A DNA stretch of 64,000 bases from Hirundichthys speculiger (lineage: Eukaryota; Chordata; Actinopteri; Beloniformes; Exocoetidae): assembly GCA_018398805.1 (NCBI GenBank), contig JAGFBZ010000814.1:4139001-4203000 (forward strand). Reading direction: 5' to 3'. Positions 7,604-21,913 of the stretch are shown here, piece after piece. The position numbers and the translations under genes are program-made. The stretch's first letter is position 1; the number at the start of each line of letters is the position of its first letter. Under the pieces are notes generated by a model. That model worked only from the letters and a program-made list of their open reading frames with translations. It was not told the origin of the DNA and made no database searches.

Positions 7604-10600
7604 AATAATCTCTACTGATAGATCAGTGATTTACTGCTTTTTAGCAAATACAGCAGAGTATTGTGCTTTCCTCTTGTCACAGACATACTGTATATATAAG
7701 GTTCTCTTTCTGAAGGTGTCTGAAGTCCAATTGAAGAGCAAACAAGATTTCTTTCTCGAAAATGTTGCTACATGTCTCTTAACTGCGCCAAGCTAAATTC
7801 CAGATTTATATTTATCAAATATACTCTTTAAGTATGGGTGCAGCCTTGACCTGAGGTCATCACCACACAAGCAAAAATCACTTAAATTTGTTGACTAAAT
7901 CTGTGCAAGATGTGCATACAAATAGCTCTTAAAACCCCATCATCTAATCCTGTATGCTTGTCTTGCTTGCCTTCAAAACTTTAAGTACTAGCTTGTCTTT
8001 TACTTCTTGAGGGGATGACGAGCAGGTTTGTTTTTATCTCAAGGTTCTTCATAGCTGGAGGGCTTGCAAAGTGATGGAGTTGTAATGCCATTTCTTGCAT
8101 GTGTCTGTCTTCATGTGCTTATGTTTTTGTGTATATGTCTGAAATTGGATGCACACATATTGTACAGGTCTGCGTCTGCCTGATTATGTGTGTTTCTGCG
8201 CGTGCACATATATAAAAAGTACACACATTTATGCTAGCCTAGAGAAGCCTGTATCGTCCTAAACAGAGCAGCTTGGTGAAGAGCAGCTATCATAGTCATG
8301 TTAGCGGAGCAGAGGAGGAGAGGCGATGATAAATGGCTGGGGCATATAAGCAGAAATTAGTGGAGCCGTATGCAAAGCTGTGGCGTTTTGTTTGATGTGA
8401 AACAAAAGGACCACCATGACAAAAGTGCCTGCCAGCCTGCACAGCAGGACAACAGCCCTCAGGACAAACAGTATCACCACTGACTGTGTTGAATGCATGT
8501 ATGCATGGGTTTTGATATGCACTCATCCGTGCATGCACACTATACTATATCCATATCATGTATGGTGCTTTTTTTCTTGTCCTGTATTTATTATTTATAT
8601 TATCTCTCACTGTTTTTTTCCCCCCTCCACGTATAATGACACTCACTGCCTGGCCTTTTGTACACTACGTGAGGTTGTGGTTTCTTCCTCAGTTCAGCTA
8701 CAGCATATTTACTCTATTAAGTGGCTGTAATATAGCCGTCTAATTTCCTTGTGAAAGAATGGAGAGCGGCTCTCCTCTTAACATAAGGATGTAAATTGAA
8801 CTGTTTAAATGTCACAGCTAGCAGGCTGATTTGATTTGAATTGATTTGCTTGTTTCAGGGAAAAAGCCCCCCTCTTCTCCCCCAAAAACCTTAGTTGCAC
8901 TGGCTGCCACAGATAGACCAAGGTCTTTCTTTCCACCTCAACACCACATTGTAGGGCTTCCTGAATTCTTCTATCTGCTGTGATTATGTACAAATGGCCT
9001 TCATTTGCCATCCATTTCAAAGCTGTAGTGCTGCATTGTGACTGGAGGCAGATGACGCAGACGAAATTACAGCGGGTTTGCTGCCTGAAAAGGATACTCA
9101 CACAATAGGCTTTGTGAAGTATTCCCTTCAATACGTCGCCATTATTCTCACCTTTGTTGGTGTTTCTCTCTGTGTTTCAGGAGCATCTTTGGGTTTTAGA
9201 TTGCATTTGTGGTATTAGCGGGAAGTGGTGGATTGAAACTAGTTTACTTTCCTCTTGTCTCACATGTATTATTCCTATCAATAACAGGGGAAATAAAATT
9301 TGTGGGGGATTTTCATTCAGTTACTTGCCACGGCTTGTCTTTTATTATGACTCATCATTTGTTACCAATGAAGAGAAGGAATTTCAGAAATATTTATATG
9401 TAATACATAAGATGTGTTTAGACTTTCATCAAAAATAAGTGCTGTCCAAATGTCAATGTAAATCTTGATATTTTCCTTCTATTTTGTGAGCATTCATAAC
9501 ACTCCTTCAACAAGCAACTAAACCATGCTAACAGCTATGTTAACATTCATTGTGACCCTCTTATATTGTTACATATTTTGTTGATTTTCATTATTTGGTC
9601 CTTAAAAGATCACAAAGTACTTTTGAGTTAAAAACAAAACATGTCAACTTTAACAAGAAGTATTATGAAGTGCTGTGTTTAGTGTTTTAGCAGCTTTTTA
9701 CACAAACTTTGTCCCAGGGATTCTGCTGGTATGTCTAGTATAATGACTTCTTGTTAAATTTTATTGTTTGGATGACTGGGATATAGTCAGCAAGCAATGG
9801 CAATGCAAGGGATTACATTTAATTTAAAACTTGTAAAAAAAAAAACTTAGATATTTAGTATTTGTCTTTCTTTAATCATATTCCTCTACTGTGCGTCCAG
9901 CAACCAAGCTGAAAAGGAACTGCTTTTTCATCTCAGCCTGTCAAGCTGGTGCAGTCAACAGATGTCAGGACTTTATTTCCGGTGTACATTGTGGGTTTTA
10001 TCATCAGCACCTCTCTACCTCCATGTGTTTTACTTCTATTCCTCTCTATTTCACTCTTGTCTTGTGTTTGTGTTAGTACACAGTCCTGTTTCATGACTAG
10101 CTCAGTAAGTTGCTGTCTGTGATTTTGTCATAGACATTCTGCTTACAAGCAGAAAAGTTATCAATGTCCACATTCCTACAGTTGTGCATAATGAAGATGC
10201 TTCTTCTAATTCGTCTTTTACAACCTTTGTTCAATTTTAACGTTTGGCTCCAGTATGTGATAATATTACTGAGTATCAGCTATTCATTGAAAACACTTTG
10301 TCTTAGAGGTCTTTTCATCAATGGTTCTAAATTGCAAGCAACCGTTCACCTGGTTGGCTACCTACTCTTTTGTTTCTTAAAAAAAAAAGCTTTGATGGTG
10401 ATATGACTGAAAGTCATTACATCTCAAAAAGTATTGTTGAGGTTGTTTGTTAGTAAGTCTTCTCTCACTATTTTGTCTGCATGCTATTTTCTTTCTTTAG
10501 AGTGAAGGAAGTGCAGAATTTGTCTGTCCTTTGTGCAAAAGCTTTCTAATCTCCTTTGTCCTGTTCTACCCACCCTATACCCAACCTCTTCAAAATAGGA

Positions 10601-10885
10601 TCTTATTTGCTTTTTTGTGAAATAAGACACAGAGCGAGATGAAGTTCATTTGAGTTCAGTTAAATCTTGAGGGATTCATCATTACATATTTACTGGCTGA
10701 GACTTATCTTGCTGTAAGGTTCTACCCTCGTCCCATTGATCTAGTGCGCATGTTCACTCCCGAGGTTACAGGACGTGCTTCCATTTGCATAAGGCCCTGG
10801 GCAAGGTTCTTTCCACCATTGATTGGCCTGTCCATGAGCGCCCCTGCCTTCTCACATTGATCACTTTGTTTTTTCCTGGAGACAG
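7604..10885. other. No gene seen
   Basis: AT-rich non-coding sequence. 8200-8530 is less repetitive, with mixed base composition and potential regulatory character. No exon with convincing splice sites was found. Confidence 0.6.
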
Positions 10886-10997
10886 TGCTACTCAGAGTTC
10901 AGCTGCTGCTCTGGCATATCAGACCAGCCAAATGAAGAGAGAGCAACTGATGGAGAGAGAGAGACAGAAAGAAATGAGAAAAGAAACAGTGGGGCAA
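10886..10997 (+). CDS. Candidate internal exon, unknown gene
   Basis: A 112-bp segment lies between a pyrimidine-rich acceptor (...TTTTTTCCTGGAGACAG) and a donor CAA|GTAGGAG. One frame is open (entering with one base, ending on a full codon) and encodes an Ala-rich turn followed by a highly charged helix, with the parts SSAAALAYQTSQ and KREQLMERERQKEMRKE. This has the look of a coiled-coil or RNA/DNA-associated helix. The frame stays open into the presumed intron, so openness alone is weak evidence. I do not recognise the protein. The exit phase (0) fits the entry phase of the candidate exon at 24818. Confidence 0.35.
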
Positions 10998-13107
10998 GTA
11001 GGAGTCATAGCAGATAGAAGAAAAACTTTTGAGGCAATATTGCAATCATTTTACATGCTTTTGCTTAAAAGTCTGAAACAAATCTATGCAACCAACCTGT
11101 CGCACAACTCCTTCAACCCTACATCATCAGAAAGTTCAGCTCAGTTGCATAAATTGTTTTTACTCAACGAAACATACTTACGTATGCAAATGTCTGCGTT
11201 GATGATAGAATATACAATATTCAGTGCATGTGGAGAGATATCATTTCAACATCACCTCAATTTTTCTTGTTCTTCTTTCTTATTTAAAAACTTTTAAAAA
11301 TGCCATCTGCCTTTTGAATACTTATTTTTCTTTTCTCTAACTATACACTCAGTTCTGTCCTGGAGAGGATTCTGCCTTGGTTTGTTGCACTGCTGTACTT
11401 CACTTTTTAAGATGTTATTGTAAAATAAATAAGTATTTATGCTTATATAAGTTATGGACCTTAGATATTTTCTGCATATTTTGTTTTTCTTAAAGTTGAA
11501 AAGGCAGAGTTATTCTTCGATATAATTCAAAACTGAGATGAAATTATGTTATATTGTCAATGAGTATTAGTAATCTATTTGCATATTGATTTGCGCTCAC
11601 ATGCCACTGTGTGTTTTTGCGTCAGTGGTGACACACGGCTCAGACTCCCATGATGCACCTCTTCTCTTTGTTCTGCTTTGTGTAAGCAGCGTGTGGCTTT
11701 GTCTCCCTTTCTCGTTCCTCCCGGCTTGTTGCCTCAGTGGCAAGGTCTTGCTCTCTTCTCTCTTTTCTACTTCAGACCTCCAATTTTTTCTTTCACTCGT
11801 TCACACTTCTGAGTATGAACGGGTACTGCGTACTGCTGCACACATTTTTCACCGTTCTCTTTCATATGTTGCCTTTGACCATCTTCCTCAGTAAGGAACC
11901 AAACTCTTCAATTACTCTTTATTCATTTGCTCCTTGCCCCTGTTTTTAAAATGCCACACCACTTCATGACCCCACTCCCTGTTTTGTTTTTTTGTTTTTT
12001 TCTTTTTGATTCTCACTCCGCTCTTAGCTTCTTCAGTGACACTCATGCAAACAGTTCTTTCTTCAGACTGATGTTTCACCCCCCCGTACACATTTTCTTT
12101 TGCTTGTGTTTGCTCCTTCTTTTTTTCTTCTAGTTTGCTTAATTTCTTTTCCCTTTTCCCTATTATCAGTTTTTTGCCAGCGCCTCCAGTCCATCACTTG
12201 AGACTGACCTCAATTATCCTTCCTTCCATGCTTTTTTTCTTTCTTTTTTTTTTTGTCTTTTCCACCAAACATCTTCCAAAACCACACAGTTTCTCTGATT
12301 GGTTCATCCTTCACCTCACACTTCTTGTTTTTAGTATTAGAAATTAATCTTAAGTGCTGTTTTTTGTTGTTTTTTTTAAGAAAAAAAAAGATATTATTTG
12401 ATGATCTTTCTTTCAAAAGAAAAAATCATTCTTTTCTAAAAATGCCATTTTATGTACCCCCAGCATCTTAATTTCTGTTGCCACTGAATTATTTCCATGC
12501 ATTCACCTGCTGTAGCTGGTTGTGTCAGCTGCTGCGACATCGGTCACCCTCAACAGAAAGGGAGCTGCTTGACGTGAGGTTTCAGTGTGGTTAAGATAAC
12601 ATGTTGGCAGCTCAAATGAATCGCTCATCATATGTCCTCTATTAATTCTGTCATAAGAATGCTGAGAATTTAAAGGAAAATTTGTAATTATGAGATTGTA
12701 AATAGCCACACCTGTCATTTGAGCTGAACATTTAGAATCAAGCTTGTTATTATGTTTTTTTATATATATATATATTCTTTTTAACATCTCTGCCTTCATG
12801 ATTGTGAATTGTTTCATTCTGTGTTAATTGTATGAAGAAAAAGTGTTTGAAAGGATTTGAAATGACACAGTGTGTTGTTTCTGAAAAGCTGTGAGGCGCA
12901 GCTTGGCAGCTCCTGGTGCAAATGCCAGTGAACTTAGTGAATCCAGGGTTAAAGCTGAAACCCTTTTAGCTTCTATGTCTCTTATTTTTCCACTGTTTCC
13001 TGCAAATTCTTCATTCGCATTTATCCTTGTATCCATCACACTGGCCATGTATTATTGTTCCTTGTTTTTGTAAAGAGTCTTCAGCCCCATTGCCTTATAT
13101 ATCATCA

Positions 13108-13112
13108 GTATA

Positions 13113-13174
<62 letters not shown>

Positions 13175-13182
13175 CATGTATA

Positions 13183-13226
<44 letters not shown>
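13108..13226. repeat. (AT)n microsatellite with palindromic interruption
   Basis: About 120 bp of TA/AT dinucleotide, broken in the middle by CATACATGTATAATATACAT, which is itself nearly self-complementary. Confidence 0.97.
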
Positions 13227-13228
<2 letters not shown>

Positions 13229-16200
13229 ATACACTAATCTGTCTGACACTGGCTTGCATTCTTAGTGATAAAGGTATGTCTGTCTTAGCGATCATATAAA
13301 ATACCATTTTGTTCATATTGGGTTGTTAACTTTCATCGTTCCTGCTTTATCTTTTGTGGCTTTCTTACCTTTTTCTCCTCTTTCCATAGTTGACGCCTTT
13401 CATCTTACAACATTACCACCTCACCTGCTCCTTCCATATGTAATTCCGTTTTTCTCATGCAATGAGCCTCTTCACCTCTCACCTCCCGCCACCTCTCTAT
13501 ACCTGTTTTGTTTGACTTGGCTTTGATTTATAGATTTGGTCCAAGTTCTCTTTGATGAAAACACTAGGGGGCACTGCCTGTCCTTTGTTACTCTATTTTC
13601 CCTTAGCATTCTCCACTGATGTGTGTTTTTGTATGTGTGTGTTTTGTCTTTGTCTGTGTGCTCCTAAATGTGTATCTGTTTGTGCTTGGATTTCCTTAAA
13701 AAGCAGTCCCTTGTTTGTTAAAGGTGACACAGATCTAGACTGAGACAGACAAGACAAGAAGGCAAACTGGTCTTTGGTGGACACCCGAACAAGTGCACAG
13801 CACCATTTGCATTCCCCTGTCCTCGCTGTCACCCCCTGTTTCTGTTGGCACCTCCGGCCTTCAGAGACCTTTCACCATGTGAGGCCCTTTCCTCTCCATC
13901 GCTTTCTTCCCATGTCGGTCTGTCTCCCGGGTCTCCCCATATCATGTGGCTACCTACCGGCCACCGCAGCATTAAACAATGGTAGAGAAAGAGAGAATGT
14001 AGAATTCTAAGTTTTTAATCTATGATGAAAAAAAAAAAAGCAAATGAATGGCAGCTTCTGTCCCGTTTATCCAAAGGCCTGCGATTAAGACAAGGGGCTT
14101 TGATTACCTTCAGTTTGGGTGAAGGTGGAGCCAGCTTCAAAATAAAGATCAGCTCTCTCGACACCAGAATTGATGAGGAGACAAAGAAGATACACCTCTT
14201 TATTTCTTGCAGCATTTCCAGTGTTTTTTTTTCTTTTTTGATCTTATATATTCATATCCCATACTGTGAAATTAGCATTCATGGTCTGTTTCTTATTGTG
14301 TCAGTACATTTTTTAATAATTATGATTGTTTTTGAGAGAAACTGGAGTTTTGATTTGGTATGTCTTCTATGGTAAGCAGACAGATGATGAGGGGTGTTTG
14401 ATAGTGCTAATTGGCAGCTCCCATCCATGCAGCGTGTGGTTGGTGGTGGGCTAGGGCTGGGTGAAGTGAAATGCTGTTATTGTTTAGAGGTGTCAAATCC
14501 AACACAGAGGAAAAAAGGCTGGATGAATTGTGCTGTGCTCGCCTATCAGTGTTGAATGCAGTTAAAGTACACACTCTTAATCACATGCATAGACATTTAA
14601 AAATCCTATATTTACTCAAGTGTGTGCCCATGTTTCAGCCTGTCCACACTCATACAAATTGTGGCACATTACCAGGTGTGATATATGATAGAATTCAAAC
14701 ACACTGACATTCGCACAATCAAAGTCACAATCGCGTACTCCCTCCGCTCTTAAAAAAAAAAAAAACTAATAAATGAACTGTTAGGTTTGACAATGACAAA
14801 ATAATCATCATATTCAAATTTACCTTAAGCTCTGTTTTAATTACTCTCACTGAGATAAACTAATAAATATATTTTCTTTTCAATTGCACTGTACTGAAGG
14901 CCCTAATTACCACATACTGAGAAAGACCTGACAGAAGTGCAGTAGTTAAGAGGTAATTTTATATACAAGTAGGAGTTTGAGTAGGGAAAAGGGTAAATGA
15001 AACACTGTCCCGCGCATGCACACGTACACTGCCTGAACCTCTTTTTTACTGGTTTATTCATGCTTTTCGAGGACTTTTTACATGATTGACTGACAAGGTC
15101 TTTTTCCAAAATAGTATCTTCAGTAATAAGAAAAAATTGACTCCCTAATCAAAAATAGGTTCATGGAATTCACAAACCCAACTGTAATCTTCTGTGGCAT
15201 TTCCAGCAGAATTGACAGTCTTCATAGCTTCAGGCTCTATACCACTTTGATTTAATTGCTTTTTTTTTTTTTTTTCAAAAGATTAATAATAGGCTTTGTA
15301 CTAAGTTATGTGTGTGCACAGTATGGGTGTGTTTCAATGTGTAATTGCGTACCTTGTTCTCCTCTCAGGTTTTGTTTTTAATCAACAATATCACTTGAAA
15401 AGAGTGTCTCTTGTTGTGATATTTCTTTTTTGAATGATTTAAATTTTATTTTTATTTCATTAAGCTAATGATTGAATTTACTGTCAGATTAGAGTGACAA
15501 TGCAGTAGTTGCTGAGCAAATATTTAACAAATTATTAAAAAAAAAACATTTAAGAGAATAAAACAAGAAAAAGTAAATACGCAGCAAATATTTTATACAT
15601 ATATGTTTTCTGTATCACTAATTTTTATCTTTCGATTTCTATTTTCACTGTACATTTTTACATTTAAGTAAAACTGTGAAGTCAGTTTGTAACTGAATGA
15701 CTTATTTTGCCCTTTTACAATCTGTGTTTGTGCTATCAAATTTGTACTAATAGTGATTTTGATTTTAATGTGAACCTTTGTCTTTACTGTACCTCTTTAA
15801 TTAATTAATTGAATAGATTAGATTTTTTCAACCCTATTTTAGTATATATATTTATTTATTTATTTATTTTATCTTTTCGTCTTATGTCTTGAATACTTTG
15901 GGCAAAGGAATAGTAATTGAAGTCAGTTTGCCTCAAGAACTGCAACTTTTTTACATTATAAGGTAAATTAAACCTCAGTTTCCCCCAGCTTGTCCTTTTG
16001 TAACATGGCCTCAACCCGTTCTCTCTCCGTCTTTTCTGACTCATCTTTCCTCTCGTTAAAAAGCTATTTTAAATCATTGCTAGTGGCGATGAGAAGTTAA
16101 TTTCAGATTGTTATATATTACCATTAATTTCCATTGGCCTTCTGTAGTTTTCCCTCCTTCTCTTGCTTTTTCCTTTGAGTACAAGGGCGTCACAAAGCCT

Positions 16201-19200
16201 TTCTTTTTCCTTTTTTTCTCCCTTTAAATTCCGTTCAGCCTCCTCTTTTCTCCTTGCCCCACAGCACAGCAGATGACCAAATATGAAGGAGTGGCGGATG
16301 ATAACTGAAGGGATTGACATTCTGTCAATTACACCACTAACCTGTCTACACCACACACACAAACTAACAAAAATGTTTTTCTTTTTCCTCTCCATTTGTC
16401 CATGCAACTTTTGACCCTGTGATGGTTCATGCACCCCTTGAAGTTTACAGAAAGGTTCTCTCCTGAGAATTCCCCTTTTTTAGTTCTGAAGACGTACACA
16501 TACAGACACATGATATGTCAGTGATATGCAGGCAGCAGGGGGTTCAAAATTAGTTGTTTTTGTTTAATCTTAACCTCTCTTTCACATCTCTTATTCACAG
16601 GTAAGATGAGATATGTGATCAATTTTGTGACAAGCAGAACTTGCCCTTTAAAAATATGTATATTAACTACATACAAAAAAAATTGCATATATTTTAATTT
16701 TTTTTTTTTTTTAAGTCAGTATGGTGGTTTTGGGTGGAATAAATAGATTTATGTTCATACCAAGAATTGAAAAAGTGACACAAATCTTGAAATTTAGCTC
16801 TTCAGAACAAGTTTAGAAGAATTGCCTGGCAGAAATTTCTCATGACACCCTAATTTAGAAATGTTGGCATGGATGCCAACTTTGGGCTAGGTTAGTTCAA
16901 GGAATCAGTGGTTATCGGCTCCTGAGCTTGTATGCGTCTCTGTCTAAGGAGTGGACAGCACTACCCGATGGATATTTAGCATGTTAGCTTTGGCAGAATC
17001 AAGAGTGGTGTGAAAACACACTAATTTCCTAAGTGGCGATCATATCAGCCTTACCATCAGAGAGGCAGCAGAGAGCAAACATCTGTGTTTCTGGTCTTTA
17101 TATACTACACGTACTGAGTACTGACCCCCCCCTCCCAGACAACAATATTTCTGTTAGTCATCATCATCTGTCTTCTGTGCAAATGTGGCCCTTGGTCTGT
17201 CTTGTGGTAAGCTGTCTCTTCCCTGCAAGAGCTCATGGAGTCCTTGGTTTTCAGTATCACCCTGAGTTGCAACACAGGGATCTCAGCTTCAACCTCCTCC
17301 ACCCACCCTTATTAGGACCACCCATTCACTCCCTCCGTCCTTCCGTCAGTCATATTCTTCCTTGGCCTATCCATTATCATATCCAACCAAGAATCATCCA
17401 ACTGAAACTATGTTAAAATAGGGTCATCTCCCCGTGTACACTTAAAAGCTGTCCCTTTAACCTGCTCTGAAATGCTTATGGCTATTATTATAGCATATAA
17501 ATCATTAAGAAAGTTTAATTATACAAAAATTTCATGGTGGAAATGTGTAAGTTGACACATGGGAAGGGGAATTTAATGGGCCAGTAAGTCCCATCACTAT
17601 GAGGGAAAATATTGAGGTTAGGTTTCTATTTTACAGCATTGCCGGAGGGTAAGGAGACAGGGAAAAAGACAAAAAAGACGCACTTTAAGAGCAAGAGAAA
17701 AAAAGACGAGCTGTGAAAACGGTTTCCACTGTGCAACAGTAACTTTTTCGTTTCACTGTGTAGACCAAAGCTGTTAGTATTACTAGTAATATGAAGGATG
17801 TTGCCCACCGTATAATATGTTTTCTTTACTAAAATGTATTCTTATTAACTTTTCTTAGTTTCTTAGTGACCAGTTCATTTAATCCACAATGTCAGACTTT
17901 ATCATTTAATCTTTATCATTATCATTTTGACTTCCTATCATTAACACTTACTACCATGCAAATGTCAATAAAAAAAGTAATAAATTCCAGTTTAGTAACG
18001 TAGATATTTTTGAGGGGCTTGTTGAATTATTAGATTTGTATAATTTCAATGTAATGGCACTTAAATCACACTTGTTATCAAGTAAAAACCATCTGGATCA
18101 GTGTGGCAAAGAAAAAAAAAATGTGAAATCACTGTATATGTGGACAGTTGAGAAAATAAAATCACTGAGCAAAAAGAAGTGCATAGCATTTTTAAAATAA
18201 TTTCATAACTAGTTTTTTTTCTAGGTGGGCAGCTATTTATTTTTTATTTTATTTATTTCCCTACTCTTACCTACAACAGCATCCATCACTCCATCCATCA
18301 ATCCTCCCTACCCTCTCCCTGCTCTGTCCTCTCTTCCTGTCTTCCTCTTGTTTTCCACGCGGGCACACGTGGAAGCGCTCGTGGTCAACAGGTTTCCTGG
18401 CCCACAGCTCCTTATCCTCTGTCTTTTGTTTCCACCAGTGGACAACCATTCTCCACCTCTGCTGTGTCAGTAAATATTTATTGGCCTTCCTTTTCCTCGC
18501 CACCCCCACAAATTTCAGTGTGTATCTCTGTGCCTGTTTTAGTTTGAATGTGTGGTTTACTTGTTAATATACACATAGAATTCTCTTTAACACATTCATA
18601 GACATACACCTCCTGTCACCCAGGGTCCAGCACTGTCACTCACACAAGTTTTTAATTCAGCCCCGACGTCCTTCATCTTCGCTTCATCATGCATTTGGCG
18701 AACAACTATGAGAGGAAAGAGGAAAAAGAGGAGGAAGTTATTGCAGTTTCCCCTGCTCTCTCTCTCCACCTCTCCACCTTCCCTTCAACCAAAGTTCATG
18801 CACTGAAGTCAGAGAGGGAAAAAATCCTGCAAGTACATGCACATGACCTCAATAAGAAAACCCTCTGCACACTCACAGAACACTAAAGGTTGCACAGACA
18901 CAAACACACTCCCTCGCCCTCCCTAGAGGCCCGTGGCCTCGTGTTAGAGAGGGCTTCCTTCCTGCGGTTAAGACAAAGGAAGCTAGGGACCAACAGGGGA
19001 CCTGGGGCCGCTGCTTCAAAGCCACAGGAAGCGCTGCTGTTGTCTCTTCCTGTGGAGGGTGTTGGAGCGTGGGGGGCAGCTGCCTGTGTTTTCACAGCCA
19101 GGGATGAACAGATAGGAGAGTGTTTTGTGTGTATGTGTGTGCGTGTGTATGTCACAGACAGCATAGGTGAGACCCTTTAAGTGCACTACAGCGCTCCTAT

Positions 19201-19815
19201 CCACCCCTTTTAAGTAGAGATCATTTACCGGCAGCATAAATATATAGGTTACAAAAAAGTAAGAAACACAACACATTCTCACACATGAATGTCATCCCAC
19301 TGATGAAACCTCCAGTGATGAAAGATCCAGATCCAGAAGACGATATCAATTCAGTAGCCACTGGTCTAGATTGTTTGCAATGATTTAGGAAAATTACATG
19401 AACAAATCACAGTGGGAGCATCATTCAGCCTTGATGCATATTCCTCTGCTAGTCCAGTCCACTGTCTCTGTAGAGCCCACACATGCTTTCAGCGTGTACA
19501 TGTTTGTTTGTTTGTTCCTCTATTCCAATGTTGTTGTGTAGGGATTTAAGGGGGTGTATGTGTCAGTGTGCCATGTGTTTTCTAGCCTTCCGGTGTGCAC
19601 CCACATGCATGTTTGTTTGTTTTTCTATGGTAGCCCTGGCTTCTCTGACACTCTCCTCTTATTCTCTGGCAGCAACAGGACAGTTAATCAATCAAATATT
19701 TAAGCAGCGCTTCAGTTCTCAGTGGGTAGTCCTAGATTATCTTTGGCTGTTGGCAGTGCACAGCGCAGTCACATTACAAGCCTTATTCCTTACTGGCATC
19801 ATCATAGAGTGCTCT

Positions 19816-19817
<2 letters not shown>

Positions 19818-19853
<36 letters not shown>

Positions 19854-19854
19854 T

Positions 19855-19896
<42 letters not shown>
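19818..19896. repeat. (CT)n(CA)n compound microsatellite
   Basis: CT dinucleotides with a CCTTT break are followed directly by eight CA units. Confidence 0.97.
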
Positions 19897-21913
19897 TCCT
19901 TCCTACTGGCCTCTGCTCAGTCTTTGCTCACTCTCACTTATGCTCTACATTTTTCCTTTTTTGTCTTTTTAAATTCCTGCTCACTTTCTGTTATTCTCTC
20001 CCTTTCACTTCTTTTTCTCTCTCCTGTTTGCTGCTCTCTATTTGCAGTCACTCTCTATGCATAATTGTGGCTTTTCACATTGACTATCTGACAGTGACAG
20101 TGAGCAAGGCCCCTTAAAGAGCTCTCATCTCTCTGTCTTTGCCTGTTTCTCTCTTCTCTCCCGCGCTGCATTCTTTCTAGGGATGAGTCTGCCTGTCTCC
20201 CCGCAGGGAACTCCATTGTGGATTACTATTCAGTTTTTGCCCAATTATCTAGTGGCTTTCACTGGCTTTGACACATAATTATCAAAGGCCTAAATAATTG
20301 TCTTTATTACTGCTGGTGTTTAGATGTGGCGTCAGTGGAGCAGTCATGAAGCAAAGGAGCGTCACAGGGAGAGAAGAGAAATGAAGTATTTATCTCAACC
20401 AGAGATTAGCTTAGCATGCTGTTAAACGATGTCTCGTTGCTTACTTCAACTCCTTGTCCAGATAAATAAACATGATTAATATACCCCCATTCCCTCTTTC
20501 ATACACATAGCCATCACATATCTCATTGTATGCCAATATTGAAAATACCATTATGCAAAACAAAAAGTCTAGCAATTGGCTTGCTTTGTCACAGGAAACA
20601 GCTTACAGCGCTAAACACTGTACTCAGCAGAGGGTCATGTGAGAAATCAGGTACAAGATATGGGGTAAAAGAAAGTCTGTGCTTATGTCTATCTGCATGT
20701 GTTTATGTAATTCCAGGTGTGTGGGCGCTGACTTTTTCATAGAGCTTGTGAAAAGCTAGATTAGTCAGATTCTACCAAGTAGGGGGTTAGGATCTGTGGT
20801 GTTTCAGGCTCTCTAATTTAGGCCTTCCACCGATGTATCATCAGTTTCACTCAGCTTTGACACTGAAAAAATTCAGCTGTGTTGCTACAGTCAAAATAGT
20901 TGTAAACTGAAAAAGTGGCTATGTCACAAATGACCTACCCATCTATCTGTCTGTGCCTGTGACTAGGATGCATCAGTCTCAAATGGCAGAAAGGTCTCAA
21001 CATCTGTGTGTTGGATGTTTAGTTCACCATGTACAGTATTTCCACATGTTTCTCCTCACTTTTTCCTGTTTGATAAAGGACTGATCACAACAGCTGGCTT
21101 CTTTGCGTGTTAAAATGGCTATCTACAGTTACAAAAGGACTTAGCACATTTAGCATTCTGGATATACAGCCCACTACATGGCTATGAATGTACAGGCAAA
21201 CACAATGAGTCATTTGATAAGACAGCTTAGATTTATATCTCTTTGGGAGAACAGTTTGTAAGTTATACTGCAAGTTGGATTATGTGTCAAACTTGCAGCT
21301 AACCACAGTTGTCATTGTGGCTTGTAAAACATGGGACTCAGTGGGTGTCAAAATTACTGTGGTTTAGGGCCACACTGCAAAGAGTATTTTCACTGGCAGA
21401 CAATATTTGTGAACTTATTACCCCACAACTGTTGCAACAGCCCACTGCATGTGTGTGGCATTGCAGCAATAAAGGCTGTTAGAATGAATGACTGATGATG
21501 CTTAAAATGCACATAGCTACTTTTTTTTTTTTTTTAATCAAATATGGATCTATTTTTATTTACTGCTTTAAAAATGTAGTATAAAAAGCTGTGTATTTCC
21601 AGTGCCAGTTATGAGTGACCCACATTATTTAAAGTAAGTTACCACATAAGTCCACACATTACATGTTATAACTACTTGGTTAGCTTTATTCATCAAGTTT
21701 TTTTCTCTCTTTATTTTTGGCAGATTTAGCCATTCTGTAAACTGTTGTTATGGGTGCATTGTCAGCATGCAACCCCAGATCAGAAAAAGATAGGATGGTA
21801 TAGAAAATTGGATTAGATTAAAAATAGGTTAAGAAACGGTCATCAAAAGCATGTTACCAAATGGCACAATCTCACATGAAAAACTGTTTACTGTGGCTTC
21901 AGTTATCAAATCT

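Larger units (their letters stand above)
10998..21913. other. Long gene-free stretch with microsatellites
   Basis: No convincing coding sequence. It holds an (AT)n tract at 13108-13226, poly-T tracts, a (TTTA)n tract near 15850 and a (CT)n(CA)n tract at 19818-19896. Blocks at 14055-14200 and 20200-20335 have the composition of conserved non-coding DNA. 18890-19100 is GC-richer and includes an inverted pair of CCACAGGAAG at 19022-19055. Confidence 0.6.

Noticed and set aside
13027..13316. Overlapping frames of alternating Ile-Tyr
   Set aside because: Translations of the (AT)n microsatellite.
17144..17205. Short exon between TTCTGTTAG and TTGTG|GTAAGC
   Set aside because: Acceptor sequence is poor and the peptide shows no recognisable family.
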